Positions 1 to 9,058 of a DNA stretch of 64,000 bases are shown piece after piece. Where the stretch lies: NCBI GenBank assembly GCA_963829485.1, contig CAWHIK010000004.1, forward strand, positions 372,001-436,000, read 5' to 3'. A program made the translations under genes and the position numbers. The DNA is from JBGPQJ01 sp963829485. Lineage in GTDB: Bacteria; Chloroflexota; Anaerolineae; Anaerolineales; Villigracilaceae. Position 1 is the stretch's first letter. Each line of letters starts with the position of its first letter. The notes under the pieces were generated by a model. That model saw nothing but the letters and a program-made list of their open reading frames with translations, was not told the DNA's origin and did not search any database.

Positions 1-1
1 T

Positions 2-175
2 ACTTATCCACTGCGGAATGTCGTCGTCGTCGAACTCGAGGGCACCGGCAACCGCGAATTCCACCGCGACGTGCTGGAACCGTGGGACGAACTTGAAGCA
101 CTGCGTCGAAAATCGGAAGCCCCGTGCGACAAACACGAAGGCGGCGGGTGCGACTGCGGGAAGAACAAGAAATGA
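2..175 (+). CDS. C-terminal end of a protein truncated by the window edge
   Basis: An open frame enters from the left edge and ends at TGA 173-175, giving the last 57 residues of an unknown protein. The visible part has a beta-like run rich in Val, an acidic/Trp segment and a Cys/His-rich tail (CDKHEGGGCDCGKNKK) that could bind a metal ion. The stop overlaps the next gene's ATG (ATGA), so the two are almost certainly co-transcribed. A PSP1/RicT-type C-terminus is possible, but too little is visible to name it. Confidence 0.6.
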   Translation, partial: TYPLRNVVVVELEGTGNREFHRDVLEPWDELEALRRKSEAPCDKHEGGGCDCGKNKK

Positions 176-909
176 CCGAAGAACAACCCGGAGTATGGTC
201 TGAAAAACAGAAAATCCTGGTCATCCTGGCTCATCCGGATGACCCGGAATTTTTTTGCGGGGCAACTCTGATCCGCTGGGCGAGGATGGGTCATGACATC
301 GATTATTACCTGCTGACGTGCGGCGATAAAGGATCGAGCGACCCGGGGGTCGATCCGTCCGAACTCTGTGCGATACGCCACAGTGAGCAACGAGCTGCCG
401 CCAGCCTAGTCGGAACCCGAAATGTTACCTTTATGGAACTTCCGGATGGATATCTCGAACCGAGTATCGACCTCCGTCGAAAAATCGTCCGCATCATAAG
501 GACTCACCGCCCGGACGTGCTCGTCACGTGCGACCCTCAGAATCTCTATCCCAGTACCACTTACGGCATCAACCATCCCGATCACCGCTATGCCGGTCAG
601 GTTGTCCTGGATGCAGTTTTCCCAGCAGCCGGAAATCCTCATTATTTTCCTGAACTCCTCAAGGACGAAGGGCTGGAACCGTGGGCGCCTCGGGAAGTGT
701 GGGTGTCCATCCCTTCAGCAGCCAACATCAACGTCACTCTCGATGTGACTGATCTTTGGGAAGACAAGATCACAGCGCTGAAGGAACACAAGTCTCAGAT
801 CGGCGACCCTGCAAAACTCGAGGAACGGATGCGCTCGCGACGTGCTCCCGATTCCACGGAAGAAAATCCTCGATATGAAGAGAAATTCCATATCATAAAA
901 TTAAAATAG
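172..909 (+). CDS. PIG-L family N-acetyl-sugar deacetylase
   Basis: A 245-residue protein of the PIG-L/LmbE zinc deacetylase family, which removes acetyl groups from GlcNAc-type substrates (BshB, MshB). The zinc-site motif AHPDDPE is at residues 20-26, an R69/E72 pair sits in the following helix, and the second metal/catalytic motif NHPDH is at 134-138. The ATG at 172 overlaps the previous stop and has GGGAAG upstream, so it is preferred over an upstream in-frame ATG at 124 that would add a basic stretch. An M20 amidohydrolase follows 8 bp downstream; both are amide hydrolases and may act in one pathway. The substrate cannot be told from sequence. Confidence 0.88.
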   Translation: MTEEQPGVWSEKQKILVILAHPDDPEFFCGATLIRWARMGHDIDYYLLTCGDKGSSDPGVDPSELCAIRHSEQRAAASLVGTRNVTFMELPDGYLEPSIDLRRKIVRIIRTHRPDVLVTCDPQNLYPSTTYGINHPDHRYAGQVVLDAVFPAAGNPHYFPELLKDEGLEPWAPREVWVSIPSAANINVTLDVTDLWEDKITALKEHKSQIGDPAKLEERMRSRRAPDSTEENPRYEEKFHIIKLK

Positions 910-917
910 AGGCAGAC

Positions 918-2099
918 ATGTCCGATTTTTTCGCTCAAGCCAGGGAGTTGTTTGACTATACCCAATCCATGCGGCGGGATTTCCACATGCACCCGGAACT
1001 TGGCTTCCAGGAAATCCGAACAGCTGGTATCGTGGCCAAGGAGCTGCAAAAGCTTGGTCTCGAGGTGACCACGGGAATTGGGAAAACAGGCGTTGTCGCG
1101 CTGATCGAAGGCAGCAAGCCCGGACCGACCCTGCTCCTGCGGGCTGATATGGATGCCCTGCCCATTGTGGAACAGACAGGGGCTGATTACGCATCTCAAA
1201 ACAAGGGTGTGATGCACGCATGTGGACATGACGGTCATACAGCCATCCTGCTCACAGTAGCAAGGATGCTGGGCTCCGCACGCGACCAATTTCCCGGAAC
1301 GATCAAGCTGGTTTTCCAACCAGCGGAGGAGGGTCAGGGCGGCGCAGAATCCATGATCTCGGATGGTGTGCTCGACAATCCAAAAGTCGATGTTACATTT
1401 GGCTTGCACTTATGGAATGAACAGCCTGTCGGCTGGCTGGGAATCGCTGAGGGATCCACCATGGCTGGTGCAGAACTGTTCACGATCAAAGTAACCGGAA
1501 AAGGCGGTCATGGAGCCATGCCGCATACGACGATCGATCCGGTTCTCGCGGGAGCGCACATCGTGACGGCCTTGCAAAGCGTCGTCTCGAGAACTGTCGC
1601 CCCGCTGGATTCGGCAGTCGTCAGCGTGACTCAATTTCATGGCGGAGACGCTTTCAATGTCATCCCCCAGACGGTCGAGCTGGGTGGAACCATCCGCACA
1701 TTCAAACCCGACGTAAGAGACAGTGTCTTAAGACGGGTTGAAACCTTAGCCACGAAGACGGCAGAATCGTTTGGCTGCACAGCCGAGTTCATCAACACGC
1801 GCCTCACCCCCGCCGTTATCAACGACCCTGAAACGATCAGGATTGTTCAATCTGCGGCAAAAAAGGTCCTGCCTCACCTGACGATCGATGCAAGCGCTCC
1901 AATAACCATGGGCTCCGAGGATTTCGCCTACATGATGGAAAAAGTCCCCGGGTGCTTTGTTTTCGTCGGCTCAGCAAATGCAGAACGCGGATTGAACTTC
2001 AGCCATCATCACCCCAAATTTGATGTTGACGAACAAGCGCTCTCCTACGCTGCCGCCTTGATGGCACAATCTGCAATTGAGATTCTCAATATCAAGTAA
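918..2099 (+). CDS. M20D family amidohydrolase (N-acyl-amino-acid/hippurate hydrolase-like)
   Basis: A 393-residue binuclear metallo-amidohydrolase of the M20D group (HipO, AmaA, IAA-amino-acid hydrolase relatives), hydrolysing N-acyl amino acids in the cytoplasm. Metal-site motifs are in place: RADMDALP at 75-82, MHACGHDGH at 99-107 and PAEEG at 135-139, with a late GSEDF motif. Length matches the family. GAGG lies just before the ATG. Only 8 bp separate it from the PIG-L deacetylase upstream. The acyl group and amino acid are not predictable. Confidence 0.9.
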   Translation: MSDFFAQARELFDYTQSMRRDFHMHPELGFQEIRTAGIVAKELQKLGLEVTTGIGKTGVVALIEGSKPGPTLLLRADMDALPIVEQTGADYASQNKGVMHACGHDGHTAILLTVARMLGSARDQFPGTIKLVFQPAEEGQGGAESMISDGVLDNPKVDVTFGLHLWNEQPVGWLGIAEGSTMAGAELFTIKVTGKGGHGAMPHTTIDPVLAGAHIVTALQSVVSRTVAPLDSAVVSVTQFHGGDAFNVIPQTVELGGTIRTFKPDVRDSVLRRVETLATKTAESFGCTAEFINTRLTPAVINDPETIRIVQSAAKKVLPHLTIDASAPITMGSEDFAYMMEKVPGCFVFVGSANAERGLNFSHHHPKFDVDEQALSYAAALMAQSAIEILNIK

Positions 2100-2134
2100 G
2101 ATTTTCCCTGGCTTTTACAATCTGCGAGGTTCTT

Positions 2135-2890
2135 ATGGAAAATCCGCCCGTTGCTTCAGCCGAGTCAAATGACAGAAAAGAAATTTCCGTTCTCATCGCT
2201 TTGGGCGTAATCGTTATCGTTTGCATTTGCTGCCTGCTGGCCGTTGCCGGTTATGCGCTTTACTCAGACATATCTACATCGTTTCTGAGGGAAAGGACGC
2301 CTGCCCGAGACGATGCACCGGTCCAGACTGGAATAACCTTTGGCGAGGAATTTAGCTCTAATCGAAATGACTGGAGCGAAGGTTTTTTTGAAGATGAATA
2401 CGGAACAATTAATTACACAGTCAACGGCTTGTACGCCTGGGACGTGGTCGCAACAAAGGGCGTCAGTCAAAAATCCTGGGCGACGGCCGCGCCATACGTT
2501 GATGATTTTACAGTAACCGTAGAAAGCACTCATGTTGGCGGAGCGGAAGATGCCAGTTATGGCCTGCTATTTCGGATTGCAGACATAGACAACCTCTACT
2601 ACTTCTGCATCAGCGATGTGGGTTATTATTACGCGGGTTTATTGCAAAACGGCGAGTGGACCACGTTAATCGATTGGACCGAGACAAGTACTATCAATGT
2701 CAATTCTCTAAACACTTTGAAAGTTGTGGGAGAAGGTGACAAATTTACATTTTTCGTCAATGGGATTATGGTCGATTCCGTCCGAGACAGTTCGCATCCA
2801 TCCGGTACGGCGGGGCTATCCATTGAACTCTATAATGCCGGGGATGAATCATCATTTGAGTTCGATAATTTCGTTTTATCGAGCCCATGA
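2135..2890 (+). CDS. Membrane-anchored protein with LamG-like C-terminal domain
   Basis: 251 residues. A short hydrophilic N-terminus is followed by one strong transmembrane segment (about residues 23-46, rich in Ile/Val/Cys/Leu), then a roughly 180-residue external domain rich in aromatic and beta-strand residues, with FGEEFSSNRNDW near its start and FEFDNFVLSS at its end. This pattern is typical of DUF1080/LamG-like jelly-roll domains that bind carbohydrate or protein outside the cell. No catalytic residues can be claimed. The start has GCGAGG upstream. It may be the last gene of the 1-2890 unit or stand alone. Confidence 0.75.
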   Translation: MENPPVASAESNDRKEISVLIALGVIVIVCICCLLAVAGYALYSDISTSFLRERTPARDDAPVQTGITFGEEFSSNRNDWSEGFFEDEYGTINYTVNGLYAWDVVATKGVSQKSWATAAPYVDDFTVTVESTHVGGAEDASYGLLFRIADIDNLYYFCISDVGYYYAGLLQNGEWTTLIDWTETSTINVNSLNTLKVVGEGDKFTFFVNGIMVDSVRDSSHPSGTAGLSIELYNAGDESSFEFDNFVLSSP

Positions 2891-2935
2891 TATCAATAAT
2901 AAATTGACCAGCCCTTCTCTCGGCTGGTCAACAAA

Positions 2936-4819
2936 TCATTCTTCTATCAGTTCCTTGGCTTTCTTGGTTTGCTTTCCCCGATCATCGGTATTGAGAATTC
3001 GTTTCCTGATCCGGAAACTCAAAGGCGTTACCTCAAGCAGTTCATCATCGGATAAGTATTCGATTGCCTCGTCGAGACTCATCTGCCGCGGGGGGGTCAA
3101 ACGGATTTCCATATCCCCTCGGGATGCGCGGACATTGGTTAGGTGCTTCTTCTTGCAAATGTTGATCGAGATATCGCCCGGTCTCGTGGTTTCACCGACC
3201 ACCATTCCTTCATATACTTGCACCCCGGGACCGATAAAAAGCATGCCTCGTTCTTCAGCGCTCTTCAGGGCGTAGGCAGTCGAATCCCCTGCCTCAAAAG
3301 CCACCAGCGATCCATTGACACGCGTTTCCATCGCCCCGGACATTTCGTCATATCCACTGAACAGGGTGTGCAGCGCTCCCATCCCGCGCGTGGCGGTGAG
3401 GAACTGGTAACGGAATCCCAACAATCCGCGAGTCGGGACCAGGTACACGAGGCGCACACTCCCGTCGCCCGTATCCTGCATGTCGAGCATCTTTCCGCGC
3501 CGGACGCCAAGCAGCTCCACGACTGAGCCAACCGTTTCCGGGCTGGTTTCCACGTGGACTTCTTCATACGGCTCGAGCATCGCGCCATCTTCGGCCGTGC
3601 GAAGGATCACTTCAGGACGCGATACCTGGAATTCATAACCTTCGCGGCGCATGGTTTCTATCAAAATTGCCAGATGGAGCTCGCCTCTTCCGGACACCAG
3701 GAAGGTTTCTGCGGATTCTGTTTCCTGAACACGCAGGGAGACGTTGGTGCGCAGCTCGGTGAACAGCCTCTCGCGTAATTTTCGTGAGGTGCTCCACTTC
3801 CCCTCGCGGCCGGTGAACGGCGAGGTGTTAACTCCGAAGGTCATGCGCACGGTTGGCTCTTCGACTTTGATAGTGGGCAGAGCGACAGGATTCGCCGGAT
3901 CCGCCAGTGTTTCTCCGATCGCGATCCCTTCCAGCCCGGCCAGGGCGATGATCTCCCCCGCCTCCGCTTGTTCCACTTCCACTTTTCCTAGTCCCTGGTG
4001 AACGTAAAGGTATCTCGCACGTTCAGCCAGGTTGCGGTCATCCACTGTCAGACGGGCAAGTGGTTGACCAACCTTGATACTTCCGCGGAAGATCCTGCCG
4101 ACGGCGGTCACTCCCCGGTAATCGTCATAACCCAGCGACGTCACGAGCATCTGCAATGGAGCGTCAACATCCACCTTGGGGGCTGGGATATGGCGAAGAA
4201 TCGCGTCGAACAATGGCTGGAGATCGGGGCTTAGCGAGGGAGTTGTGCCGGCTTGAGCGGTGGTGGCTTGAGCATAAATGACCGGGAATTCTGCCTGCTC
4301 ATCACTGGCGCCTAATTCAATAAACAAATCAAATGTCTGGTTCAGTACCCGTTCGGGTTCGGCATCCTTGCGGTCAACCTTGTTGATGACCACAATCGCT
4401 TTATGCCCCATTTGCAGCGCCTTTTTCAAAACGAATCGAGTCTGGGGCATCGGCCCTTCGGCTGCATCCACAAGAAGGAGCACGCCATCGACCATGTTCA
4501 TGACGCGTTCGACCTCACCGCCGAAATCGGCATGACCGGGAGTGTCGACGATATTGATCTTTACCTGTTGGTTGGAAGCTTCATCCCAGATTGAAATGGC
4601 TGTGTTCTTGGAAAGGATAGTGATGCCGCGTTCCCGCTCAAGGTCATTCGAATCCATCACCCGCTCTGCCACTTGCTGGTTAGCCCGGAATGTGTGCGCC
4701 TGTCTGAGAAGCCCGTCCACCAGGGTTGTTTTTCCATGGTCGACATGGGCGATAATGGCAATGTTACGTAGATCAGTTCTTTCCACCACTTTTTTCCTTT
4801 TCTTTCTGTCAACTGGCAT
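2936..4819 (-). CDS. typA: Ribosome-associated GTPase TypA/BipA
   Basis: A translational GTPase related to EF-G, acting on the ribosome in stress and cold adaptation and in 50S assembly. The G1 motif AHVDHGKTT is at residues 24-32, with VDTPGHADFGGEV (G3) and NKVDR (G4) after it, then the EF-G-like beta-barrel, domains III/V and a TypA C-terminal domain. From ATG 4819 the product is 627 residues, close to the family length. The frame is open up to 4948, but that extension would overlap the divergent promoter and has no family match. A 9-bp hairpin sits 4 nt before this ATG and contains the only GGGG that could pair with 16S rRNA. Confidence 0.93.
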   Translation of the reverse strand: MPVDRKKRKKVVERTDLRNIAIIAHVDHGKTTLVDGLLRQAHTFRANQQVAERVMDSNDLERERGITILSKNTAISIWDEASNQQVKINIVDTPGHADFGGEVERVMNMVDGVLLLVDAAEGPMPQTRFVLKKALQMGHKAIVVINKVDRKDAEPERVLNQTFDLFIELGASDEQAEFPVIYAQATTAQAGTTPSLSPDLQPLFDAILRHIPAPKVDVDAPLQMLVTSLGYDDYRGVTAVGRIFRGSIKVGQPLARLTVDDRNLAERARYLYVHQGLGKVEVEQAEAGEIIALAGLEGIAIGETLADPANPVALPTIKVEEPTVRMTFGVNTSPFTGREGKWSTSRKLRERLFTELRTNVSLRVQETESAETFLVSGRGELHLAILIETMRREGYEFQVSRPEVILRTAEDGAMLEPYEEVHVETSPETVGSVVELLGVRRGKMLDMQDTGDGSVRLVYLVPTRGLLGFRYQFLTATRGMGALHTLFSGYDEMSGAMETRVNGSLVAFEAGDSTAYALKSAEERGMLFIGPGVQVYEGMVVGETTRPGDISINICKKKHLTNVRASRGDMEIRLTPPRQMSLDEAIEYLSDDELLEVTPLSFRIRKRILNTDDRGKQTKKAKELIEE

Positions 4820-4823
4820 AAAT

Positions 4824-4847
4824 AGCCCCGACAGCGGCGTCGGGGCT
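4824..4847 (-). promoter_or_regulatory. Hairpin covering the typA ribosome-binding region
   Basis: On the minus strand AGCCCCGAC and GTCGGGGCT form a perfect 9-bp stem with a 6-nt loop, ending 4 nt before the typA ATG at 4819. The GGGG that might act as Shine-Dalgarno is in the 3' arm. It could repress translation or respond to temperature; that role is inference. If typA starts further upstream the hairpin would be coding. Confidence 0.5.
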
Positions 4848-4915
4848 TGGTTGCATAAGGATGATATCAGAGAAGGTAGAATCGCGGAAGGGACAACTGC
4901 CTCGCTGGTCATCTC

Positions 4916-4944
4916 TTGATAATTATTCATGATTTTGGTATAAT
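4916..4944 (+). promoter_or_regulatory. Sigma70 promoter for the GntR-type regulator
   Basis: TTGATA (4916-4921), a 17-bp spacer and a perfect TATAAT (4939-4944) preceded by TGG (extended -10). A start near 4951 gives a leader of about 28 nt to the ATG at 4979. Confidence 0.85.
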
Positions 4945-4978
4945 ACAATTAATCAGATTAATAGTATTTATTGCCCTT

Positions 4979-5668
4979 ATGATAAAAGAACACTCTCCCC
5001 TCGACCTTTCTGAGTTTCTACGCTACCTCGCATCGTACGACGTGGCTGCCCGTGATAACTTTCCTTCTCTTACCGAATTAAGTACGGAGCTTGGTGTCAG
5101 CGTTGCCAGCCTGCGCGAACAGCTTGAAGTAGCTCGAGCCTTGGGTCTTGTGGATGTGAAGCCGAAGGTCGGGATCCGTCGTCTGCCCTTCACCTTTCTC
5201 CCGGCGGTACGCCAGAGCCTAGGATACGCCATCGCCGTCGACGAGAAACATTTCCGCCTATTCGCAGATCTTCGCAAGCACACCGAAACCGCCTACTGGC
5301 ATGAAGCTGTCAAATTGCTAACCATTGACGATGTGGAACAGCTTCAGGCGATCATAGCCCAAGCCTGGGTCAAGCTCAAAGGGAATCCCATCCAGATCCC
5401 GCATGACGAGCACAAACAGCTCCACCTGCAGATCTACAAGAGGTTAATTAATCCATTTGTCACCGGGATTCTCGAAGCGTATTGGGAAGCCTATGAAGCC
5501 ATAGGTCTTAATGTCTTTACCGATTACAAATATCTTACCGATGTGTGGCATTATCACGAGAAGATGGTTTCAGCTATTCGAACCAACGAATATGACAAAG
5601 GCCACAAAGCCCTCATTGAACATACCGACATGCTTTCAGAACTTCTCGAACATCACCCGGGAAAATAA
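4979..5668 (+). CDS. GntR/FadR family transcriptional regulator (FCD-type)
   Basis: 229 residues. The N-terminal winged helix-turn-helix includes FPSLTELSTELGVSVASLRE and the glycine/arginine wing (VKPKVGIRR). The C-terminal part is all-helical with His/Asp/Glu residues, as in FCD effector domains that bind small organic acids. Start: ATG 4979 lies downstream of the promoter; an upstream TTG in the same frame is inside the promoter and is rejected. There is no clear Shine-Dalgarno. It lies 32 bp before korA in the same direction, so regulation of the 2-oxoacid oxidoreductase is a reasonable inference. Confidence 0.85.
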   Translation: MIKEHSPLDLSEFLRYLASYDVAARDNFPSLTELSTELGVSVASLREQLEVARALGLVDVKPKVGIRRLPFTFLPAVRQSLGYAIAVDEKHFRLFADLRKHTETAYWHEAVKLLTIDDVEQLQAIIAQAWVKLKGNPIQIPHDEHKQLHLQIYKRLINPFVTGILEAYWEAYEAIGLNVFTDYKYLTDVWHYHEKMVSAIRTNEYDKGHKALIEHTDMLSELLEHHPGK

Positions 5669-5700
5669 CCGGAATTCAAAGGATAACATTCAGGAGTAAC

Positions 5701-7495
5701 ATGAAGAAGAAAATCGTCAATGATTTCTCCATCACCGTTGGCACCTCCAACGGGTCCGGATCGCAAACGTCCAACACGGCCATTTTGAGGGCGTTGTTCA
5801 AAATGGGAATCCCGGTATCCGGAAAAAACCTGTTCCCCTCGAACATCCAGGGGCTTCCCACCTGGTATACCATCAGGGTCAGTAAGAATGGTTTCACAGC
5901 GCGGCGTGACGAGCATGAGATTGTCATCGCCATGAATCAAAATTCCTTTACCAAGGATCAGGCTGATGTTGCACCAGGCGGCGCCTTATTCTACGCTGAT
6001 GACATCAAGCAACCGATCACCCGCGAGGATATTTCTGTTTATCCCATGCCAGTTAAACAAATCGTACGCTCGGACCCTGCCGTCACCACCAACCTGCGCG
6101 ATATGGTGGCCAACATGGTCTATGTGGGTATTCTGGCGAGAATGATCGGGATCGACATGAATGCCATCCGCTATGCGTTGGATGTTCATTTCAAAGGAAA
6201 ACAAAAAGCTGTGGATGTGAATTTCAACGTCGCGAAAGCCAGCTTCGATTGGGCAGGCGAAAACCTGACCAAAACAGATCCCTACTTCATCGAATCCATG
6301 GACAAGACTTCGGGAATGATCATGGCTGATGGCAATACAGCTGCCGCTTTGGGCTCCATCTACGGCGGTGTGCAATTTGTAGGCTGGTACCCTATCACAC
6401 CGGCAACCAGCCTGGCCGAGTCGCTAAATGAGTATCTCCCTCAGCTTCGTAAAACCGAGGATGGCAAGAATACATATGTGGTCGTCCAGGCTGAAGACGA
6501 ATTGGCAGCCATCGGTATGTGCATCGGAGCAGGCTGGGCGGGGTTGCGCTCGATGACCTCGACATCCGGTCCCGGCTTGAGCTTAATGACCGAATTTGCG
6601 GGATTAGCCTACTACACGGAAGTACCTGTGGTGATCTGGGATGTCACCCGTATCGGTCCCAGCACAGGCCTCCCGACACGAACAGCCCAAAGCGACCTCA
6701 CGTTCACTGCCTTTATGGGACATGGCGATACACAGCACGTCATTCTTCTGCCGGGGTCCGTGAGTGAATGTTTCGAGTTCGGCTGGCGAGCGTTCGATAT
6801 TGCGGAAAGGGTTCAGGCTCCGGTATTCGTTCTTTCCGACCTGGATTTTGGAATGAATCAGTGGATGACGGAACCGTTTAAATATCCCGACACACCCATG
6901 GATCGAGGCAAAATTCTATGGGAAGCGGATATCGAAGAACTTAAGGGTCAATGGGGAAGGTATCTAGATAAGGACAAAGACGGCATTACATACCGGACGA
7001 TTCCCGGAAACAAGCACCCCATGGGAGCTTACTTCCTTCGAGGGACCGGGCACGATGAATACGCCAGATATACAGAAGATTCGGCGACCTGGGAACGCAT
7101 GATGAACAGGTTAAAGAGCAAATATGTCACTGCAAAGAAATTCATGCCAAAGCCGGTAATTAAAACTAAGAGGGGCAAAAGCAGGGATCATCGCCTTCGG
7201 ATCGACAGATCCAGCCGTATTGGAAGCTCAATACTTGCTGGACAAGGAACATGGAGTAAAAACCGACTTCCTGCGTCTTCGGGCGATGCCCTTCACGGAT
7301 GAAGTAAAAGACTTCGTCAAAAAGCACGATGTCCTTTATATCGTTGAATTGAATCGCGACGGTCAGCTGCACCAATTGTTGACACTCGCCTACCCTGACC
7401 AGGCTACAAAGTTGGTATCGGTAGCCCGAAGCGATGGTCTTTCTGCGACAGCCAAATGGATCGTCGATGCAATTCAGAGCAAGGAGGGAAAATAA
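5701..7495 (+). CDS. korA: 2-oxoacid:ferredoxin oxidoreductase, fused gamma-alpha subunit (frameshifted)
   Basis: The KorA-type subunit of a CoA-dependent 2-oxoglutarate (or related 2-oxoacid):ferredoxin oxidoreductase. The N-terminal ~190 residues are the gamma-type domain (SNGSGSQTSN, then QADVAPGGALFYADD). The alpha domain follows (GNTAAALGSIYGGVQFVGWYPITPATS region, TSTSGPGLSLMTEFAGLA). The reading frame breaks near 7172-7180, where GGGG and AAAA runs occur; one base fewer restores the family sequence (AGIIAFGSTDPAVLEAQ) and continues to TAA 7493-7495, for about 597 residues, the usual size. Shine-Dalgarno CAGGAG precedes ATG 5701. korB starts 1 bp after the stop. The exact 2-oxoacid is not certain. 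Confidence 0.88.
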
Positions 7496-7496
7496 T

Positions 7497-8552
7497 ATGA
7501 CTGAGACCTTACCCATGGCAGGAGCGAGTGCACAGGTTAACCTCGCCGGCCTCAGCAAAAATGATTACCGTGGAAATCCGAGCACTTTATGCCAGGGCTG
7601 CGGACACAATTCCATTTCAAGTCAGCTTGTTACTGCATTGTATGAAATGAATATCGTACCCGAGAATGTTCTTAAATTCTCAGGTATCGGATGCTCATCC
7701 AAATCGCCCACCTATTTCCTGAATCGATCCTTCGGTTTCAACGGCCTGCATGGACGCATGCCTTCGGTGGCGACTGGCGCCCTCTTTGGCGACATCAGGT
7801 TGAAGGGTATCGGTGTTTCTGGTGATGGCGATACCGCCAGTATCGGCTTGGGACAGTTCAAGCATGCGGTACGCCGAAATGTAAATATGGTCTATATCGT
7901 GGAGAACAATGGCGTCTATGGTTTGACCAAGGGGCAATTTTCGGCTACGGCAGAAGTCGGGTTGAACCTCAAGAAACAGGGCATCAATGAGTACGAACCT
8001 ATCGATATCTGTATGGAAGCCATCGCAGCCAAGGCGACTTTCGTAGCCCGGTCATTCGCAGGCGATCCCAAGCAGGTCAAGGAATTGCTCAAAGCTGCCA
8101 TCGCTCACAAAGGCATCGCTGTGTTGGACATTATCAGTCCGTGCGTAACCTTCAACAACCAGGACAATGCCTTCCATTCGTATACCTGGGGCAAGGACCA
8201 TGAAGCCCCCCTGCATGAGATTTCCTACGTCCCACCCCGGGATGAGATCATGATCCCGGAGGAATTCGAGGAAGGCACCGTCAAGGAAGTGGAATTGCAC
8301 GACGGGTCATTGGTCGTGTTGAAGAAACTTGAGCGGGACTACGATCCGACCAACAAGTGGAACGCCCTCCAGATTCTTGAGGATGCCCAGAGAAACAATT
8401 GGCTGATCACCGGATTGATCTATGCACAGAAAGATGAACCGGCTCTCTATGAACTTTACAATCTTCCTGAAACACCGCTCAACCGCCTGACGGAAAAGGA
8501 TCTACGTCCCAAGGCTGCCACTCTTGAGATGATAAATAAATCGATGACCTGA
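7497..8552 (+). CDS. korB: 2-oxoacid:ferredoxin oxidoreductase beta subunit
   Basis: The thiamine-diphosphate-binding beta subunit that pairs with KorA to decarboxylate a 2-oxoacid to acyl-CoA, reducing ferredoxin. LCQGCGH (31-37) and GIGCSSK (64-69) carry conserved cysteines, GDGDTASIG (109-117) is the ThDP/Mg motif, and ENNGVYGLTKGQ (136-147) completes it. At 351 residues it is some 50-60 longer than many KorB proteins, through a C-terminal extension after the EVELHDGS region. Start ATG 7497 is set by AAGGAGGG at 7481-7488; an upstream in-frame ATG lies inside korA. A strong terminator follows. Confidence 0.9.
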   Translation: MTETLPMAGASAQVNLAGLSKNDYRGNPSTLCQGCGHNSISSQLVTALYEMNIVPENVLKFSGIGCSSKSPTYFLNRSFGFNGLHGRMPSVATGALFGDIRLKGIGVSGDGDTASIGLGQFKHAVRRNVNMVYIVENNGVYGLTKGQFSATAEVGLNLKKQGINEYEPIDICMEAIAAKATFVARSFAGDPKQVKELLKAAIAHKGIAVLDIISPCVTFNNQDNAFHSYTWGKDHEAPLHEISYVPPRDEIMIPEEFEEGTVKEVELHDGSLVVLKKLERDYDPTNKWNALQILEDAQRNNWLITGLIYAQKDEPALYELYNLPETPLNRLTEKDLRPKAATLEMINKSMT

Positions 8553-8563
8553 TGCAGACACTT

Positions 8564-8590
8564 ATCCCTCCCCCAGCTCGGGGGAGGGAT
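8564..8590 (+). terminator. Rho-independent terminator after korAB
   Basis: A perfect 11-bp G/C-rich stem (ATCCCTCCCCC / GGGGGAGGGAT) with a 5-nt loop AGCTC, followed by a T-rich tract, 12 bp after the korB stop. Confidence 0.85.
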
Positions 8591-8610
8591 TATTCATTTA
8601 TACTTAGGGC

Positions 8611-9036
8611 ATGATTCGAATTTCCACCGGACTCTCAATAGATGAAAAGGAATTAGCCTTTGATTACGTCCGCTCATCTGGACCGGGCGGTCAGAATATT
8701 AACAAGGTGTCTACAGCCGTGCAGCTTCGATTTAATGTCATCCAATCCAAATCCCTTCCAGATGAAGTGAAAAAAAGATTTTCTGCCATTTTTGGAAACC
8801 GGGTGACTGAAAAAGGGGAAATCGTCATTGAAGCGAAACGATTCAGGACCCAGGCAAAGAATCGAGAGGATGCCATCCAACGATTGATCGTTCTTCTGCA
8901 AAAAGCCGCAGTGAAACCAAAAAACCGGAGGAAAACAAAACCATCCATTTCTGCTTCGGCAGCGCGTATAAATTCCAAGAAGCGTCGCGGGGATATCAAA
9001 CGCACACGCAGTTACAACCCCAACGATTGGGAATAG
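8611..9036 (+). CDS. arfB: Alternative ribosome-rescue factor ArfB (GGQ peptidyl-tRNA hydrolase)
   Basis: A 141-residue class I release-factor-like protein that hydrolyses peptidyl-tRNA on stalled ribosomes. The catalytic GPGGQNINK motif (GGQ at 26-28) is followed by the RF-1 domain and a basic C-terminal tail (KKRRGDIKRTRSYNP) of the kind that enters the empty mRNA channel. No codon-recognition domain is present, as expected for ArfB. There is no good Shine-Dalgarno; TATACT at 8599-8604 ends 6 nt before the ATG, so the mRNA may be leaderless. Confidence 0.9.
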   Translation: MIRISTGLSIDEKELAFDYVRSSGPGGQNINKVSTAVQLRFNVIQSKSLPDEVKKRFSAIFGNRVTEKGEIVIEAKRFRTQAKNREDAIQRLIVLLQKAAVKPKNRRKTKPSISASAARINSKKRRGDIKRTRSYNPNDWE

Positions 9037-9058
9037 CCAGAGAGAATAATCAGCATCT

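Noticed and set aside
795..1409. A 204-residue minus-strand frame opposite the M20 hydrolase gene
   Set aside because: Opposite conserved metal-site codons; composition is low-similarity and no start signal is present.
2724..3275. A 183-residue plus-strand frame across the end of the LamG-like gene and the 3' end of typA
   Set aside because: It covers the end of one gene and the antisense of another, with no supporting signal.
4820..4948. An N-terminal extension of typA of 43 residues
   Set aside because: It would overlap the divergent promoter, has no family counterpart and would place the regulatory hairpin inside the coding region.
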